A stretch of DNA of 64,000 bases from NCBI RefSeq assembly GCF_004349315.1, contig NZ_SMLH01000001.1, forward strand, positions 496,001 to 560,000. The letters are read 5' to 3'. Positions within the stretch are counted from its first letter, which is position 1, and each line of letters opens with the position of its first letter. The translations under genes were made by a program, and so were the position numbers. Below, in pieces: positions 61,465-64,000 of this stretch. The notes below the pieces were generated by a model. It saw nothing but the letters and a program-made list of their open reading frames with translations. It was not told the DNA's origin and did not search any database. Source of the stretch: Flavobacterium ranwuense. Lineage in GTDB: Bacteria > Bacteroidota > Bacteroidia > Flavobacteriales > Flavobacteriaceae.

Positions 61465-63036
61465 TTAAAAAGGGGTTGCAATATTCAATTGTTTACAGAA
61501 ATCAGCAAGGATTTTATCGGTATTGGCAATTTTTGTGTCCAGTGCTTTTATATCATTCGCAATAGCGTCAATGTCAATGCTGTCTTCCGCTTCAAATGTA
61601 TCTACATAACGCGGAATGTTCAGGTTGTAATCGTTGGTGGCAATTTCTGCCAATGTAGCACGTTTGCTGTATTTATCTTCCTCGGTACGATTGCGGTAGG
61701 TTTCAATGATTTTATCAATGTGTTCTTCTCGTAATACGTTTTGGGTTTTTACCTTTTCAAAATGTTGGCTGGCATCTATAAATAAAACATCTTCCGGGTT
61801 TTCACGGCATTTTTTATACACCATAATACACGTAGGAATGCTTGTGCCATAAAAAATATTAGCAGGCAACCCAATCACGGCATCCAGATAGTTGCGGTCT
61901 TCAATCAAGTATTTACGAATGTGTTGTTCTGCTCCACCACGAAACAAAGCTCCGTGTGGTAATACTAATGCCATAGTTCCGTTTTCAGCCAGATGGTGAA
62001 TCATGTGTTGTACAAAAGCAAAGTCAGCTTTACTGCTTGGTGCTAACTTACCGTACTGGCTAAAGCGGTCATCACTTGTAAACAAAGGATTTGCGCTCCA
62101 ATTAGCAGAGAAAGGAGGATTAGCAACAATAGCTTCAAATTGTTTGTCTAAATGTTGTGGGTGTTCCAAAGTGTTTTCCTGTTTAATGTCAAATTTGCGA
62201 TAATGTACATCGTGCAAAATCATGTTCATTCTCGCCAAGTTATAAGTAGTACGGTTCATTTCCTGTCCGTAAAAGTTAGACACTTCACTTACTTCTTTGG
62301 CAACACGTAATAACAATGAACCAGAGCCACAGGTAGGATCATAAACGGATTTTAGTTTGCTTTTGCCAGTGGTAACAATCTTAGCTAATATTTTACTGAC
62401 TTCTTGTGGTGTATAGAATTCACCTGCTTTTTTACCTGCTCCACTGGCAAACTGTCCAATGAGGTATTCGTAGGCATCACCTAAGACATCGAGTTCTGTG
62501 TTTTCGAGTTTAAAGTCAATTTGGTCTAAATGAAAAAGGACTTTTGAGATAATGTCATTTCTCGCTTCAGGTGTTTTTCCTAGTTTAGTACTATTCAAAT
62601 CCATATCCTCGAAGAGATTGTCAAAATCATCTTCGCTCTCTGTACCCATCGTACTTTGTTGGATATTAATCAGGATTTTTTGCAGGTCTTCTATAATAAA
62701 ACTGCTCACGCCTTCCACATCGCTATTTCCACGTTTGGCAATTTCGCTAAAGAGTTCATTGGGTTTCAGGAAGTATCCTAATTTGTCTAATGATTCTTCT
62801 CTAATGGCTTCAATGTATTCCTTTCCTTCGGGAGTGGTATCATCAATAGTTCTGAATTTTAATCCGTCTTGTTCCAGAATAGAATTGGCGTAAAGCTCCA
62901 TTTTCTCAGCGAGATACTTAAAGAAAATAAATCCTAATATGTAATCCCTGAATTCATCTGCATTCATTTTCCCACGAAGGGTATTGGCAATATTCCAAAG
63001 TTGTTGTTCTAACTGTTTTTTCTGGTCTTCTGACAT
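61465..63036 (-). CDS. hsdM: Type I restriction-modification DNA methyltransferase subunit
   Basis: A 523-residue N6-adenine methyltransferase: an N-terminal helical HsdM_N domain (1-150), SAM site DPTCGSGSLL (233-242) and catalytic NPPF (306-309), plus the conserved GEFYTPQEVS before the SAM motif. With HsdS it methylates the host target, and with HsdR it forms the restriction complex. First gene of the leftward operon hsdM, rhuM', ORF6N, hsdS, fic, hsdR. No promoter with full consensus is visible in the 244-base upstream gap. Confidence 0.96.
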   Translation of the reverse strand: MSEDQKKQLEQQLWNIANTLRGKMNADEFRDYILGFIFFKYLAEKMELYANSILEQDGLKFRTIDDTTPEGKEYIEAIREESLDKLGYFLKPNELFSEIAKRGNSDVEGVSSFIIEDLQKILINIQQSTMGTESEDDFDNLFEDMDLNSTKLGKTPEARNDIISKVLFHLDQIDFKLENTELDVLGDAYEYLIGQFASGAGKKAGEFYTPQEVSKILAKIVTTGKSKLKSVYDPTCGSGSLLLRVAKEVSEVSNFYGQEMNRTTYNLARMNMILHDVHYRKFDIKQENTLEHPQHLDKQFEAIVANPPFSANWSANPLFTSDDRFSQYGKLAPSSKADFAFVQHMIHHLAENGTMALVLPHGALFRGGAEQHIRKYLIEDRNYLDAVIGLPANIFYGTSIPTCIMVYKKCRENPEDVLFIDASQHFEKVKTQNVLREEHIDKIIETYRNRTEEDKYSKRATLAEIATNDYNLNIPRYVDTFEAEDSIDIDAIANDIKALDTKIANTDKILADFCKQLNIATPF

Positions 63037-63248
63037 TCTATGAGGCTCTATTATTTTATCCGCTAAAGTATTGAAAAATTAATTAGTACTATTGAGGAAA
63101 TCCGTATAAGAGTAGGATTTTTACAGATTTCTAAGCCATAAGTTGGTTTATCTTAGTTAGAGTGCAAATTCCAGTGATATTGACAATTTGGCTGTAAGGA
63201 TAAATTATTGAGAAGGTAGGAAAAGAATAGGTTGATTACTATTAAAAT

Positions 63249-63275
63249 GAAAAAAGACGGCTTTCACCGTCTCTT
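63249..63275 (-). terminator. Rho-independent terminator of the GIY-YIG gene
   Basis: On the minus strand, AGACGG and CCGTCT form a stem with a 6-base loop, followed by a T-run. It isolates the nuclease gene from hsdM. Confidence 0.85.
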
Positions 63276-63280
63276 CCTTA

Positions 63281-63922
63281 TTAATCTTGATATTTCCAAA
63301 GAAATCCTGAAGAACTCTTTCTTTCTCCTCTACAACAGCGTGAGATACAGGTTTTGGATAGTCCAGTAATCCTACTTGCTTCTGAAACAGAGCTATATTT
63401 AGCAATAATTACCCCATCTAAAGTAAATTGAGTGACTTGTTTCTTCCTGTTAACCGTAGCAGGTTTAAAGGTCTTGTTTAGGGAATAGGACCAATAACTT
63501 CCTTTCCAAAGAGTAGCGGTTGTACATGCGTTAGAAACCCTTCGTTTATCATAATTCAAGGTTGTTTCTATCTCCTTTAAGCTACTGAAGGAATTTATTA
63601 AAACACCCGCTTCATTGAACTGATAGATTATTTTTTTGAATCCTCCCCCAGAATCAGAATTGTATCCTTGTTCTTTACTATTGTATTGCAAGATGTATTG
63701 CCTTTCCTTTTCGGCAAGTTCATTTGTTGAGTTCGCAGAATCAATTTGCTCCCATTTAAATGCATCAGCTCCATATGTAGCGATTGCTTCTTGAAAATGA
63801 CCTCTTGTACCCTTATTTGCTTTTTGAATATGGTCTGCCTTACGCTCTTCTATTGACCTTGTCGTTACCCCTATGTAGGATTTTCCTGTTTCTTGATTAG
63901 TTACTTTGTAAACTATTTTCAT
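63281..63922 (-). CDS. GIY-YIG homing-type endonuclease with NUMOD repeats
   Basis: A 213-residue protein: GIY-YIG nuclease domain (VYKVTN at 4-9, SYIGVTTR at 15-22, a catalytic Glu in LAEKERQYI). Two NUMOD1-like DNA-binding helical repeats follow (FNEAGVLINSFSSLKEIETT and FTLDGVIIAKYSSVSEASRI). These are standard for intron- or phage-borne homing endonucleases, but no intron is visible, so it appears free-standing. I prefer the ATG at 63922; the frame extends to 63937. It lies upstream of hsdM, separated by its own terminator. Confidence 0.88.
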   Translation of the reverse strand: MKIVYKVTNQETGKSYIGVTTRSIEERKADHIQKANKGTRGHFQEAIATYGADAFKWEQIDSANSTNELAEKERQYILQYNSKEQGYNSDSGGGFKKIIYQFNEAGVLINSFSSLKEIETTLNYDKRRVSNACTTATLWKGSYWSYSLNKTFKPATVNRKKQVTQFTLDGVIIAKYSSVSEASRITGLSKTCISRCCRGERKSSSGFLWKYQD

Positions 63923-64000
63923 CTTCTTTTGCATCATCCTTCTTCATTTTTAGTTGATATTTACCTTTTTCAGAACTTTCTATTTTGCCTTCGTTCCTCA

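Noticed and set aside
63205-63405. 66-codon minus-strand frame overlapping the end of the GIY-YIG gene
   Set aside because: It overlaps the NUMOD region in another frame and runs through the terminator.

Overview
The window is an AT-rich stretch of a Bacteroidota chromosome, almost certainly a Flavobacterium or close relative. The evidence is: the type IX secretion/gliding lipoprotein SprE (PorW), a GLPGLI-family protein, several Flavobacteriia-type DUF proteins, promoters of the TAnnTTTG type, scarce Shine-Dalgarno sites, an atp operon that stops at atpG without atpDC, and many lipoproteins and TonB-type outer-membrane barrels. No rRNA gene, intact tRNA, CRISPR array or intact IS element was seen.

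Layout. (1) 0.06-12.0 kb: a surface-polysaccharide cluster with a Wzx flippase, four GT2/GT4 glycosyltransferases, two Wzy/WaaL-like membrane proteins, a UDP-glucuronate decarboxylase, an initiating polyprenyl-phosphate sugar transferase, and a convergent CapK/PaaK-like adenylate-forming enzyme. (2) 12.1-17.1 kb: purD, upp and conserved Flavobacteriia genes (a small membrane protein, a DUF6427-like protein, a DUF4254 protein, a GT9 heptosyltransferase-like protein). (3) 17.4-22.3 kb: an outer-membrane barrel plus GLPGLI pair with a structured leader, then small unknown genes. (4) 22.4-27.7 kb: a PaaE-like ferredoxin reductase and a PadR-regulated operon ending in an ABC exporter. (5) 28.0-37.0 kb: sprE, bactofilin, atpZ, an AtpI-like protein and atpBEFHAG, closed by a strong terminator. 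(6) 37.1-44.8 kb: an acetyltransferase, a second flippase, dut, a sugar nucleotidyltransferase, a TPR protein, a DUF4292 lipoprotein and an EnvC-like protein that has lost its zinc ligands. (7) 45.0-53.4 kb: a polysaccharide deacetylase and an unknown lipoprotein, a TonB receptor, and a set that can liberate and oxidise sugar in the envelope (GH3 glucosidase, PQQ-type sugar dehydrogenase, cytochrome c).

(8) 53.7-64 kb is accessory DNA. It opens with a scar in which the first ~36 codons of a Crp/Fnr regulator abut, head to head, the first ~32 codons of a tyrosine integrase. A tRNA-3'-end look-alike and a terminator follow. Then comes a type I restriction-modification operon, read leftward: hsdM, a truncated RhuM, an ORF6N protein, hsdS, a class II Fic AMP-transferase, hsdR. 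A free-standing GIY-YIG/NUMOD nuclease lies upstream.

The most interesting unexplained signals are in this island: six helically phased direct repeats in front of fic, a 105-bp palindrome-ended element inserted exactly in frame in the hsdS linker, and two long palindromes with the same 17-bp core inside the ORF6N gene. Elsewhere, the atp operon carries hairpins at three gene junctions, a 20-codon leader frame is coupled on both sides between a glycosyltransferase and the decarboxylase, and Flavobacterium-type intergenic repeats occur in several gaps. Names and family comparisons come from memory of protein families, since no search could be run.
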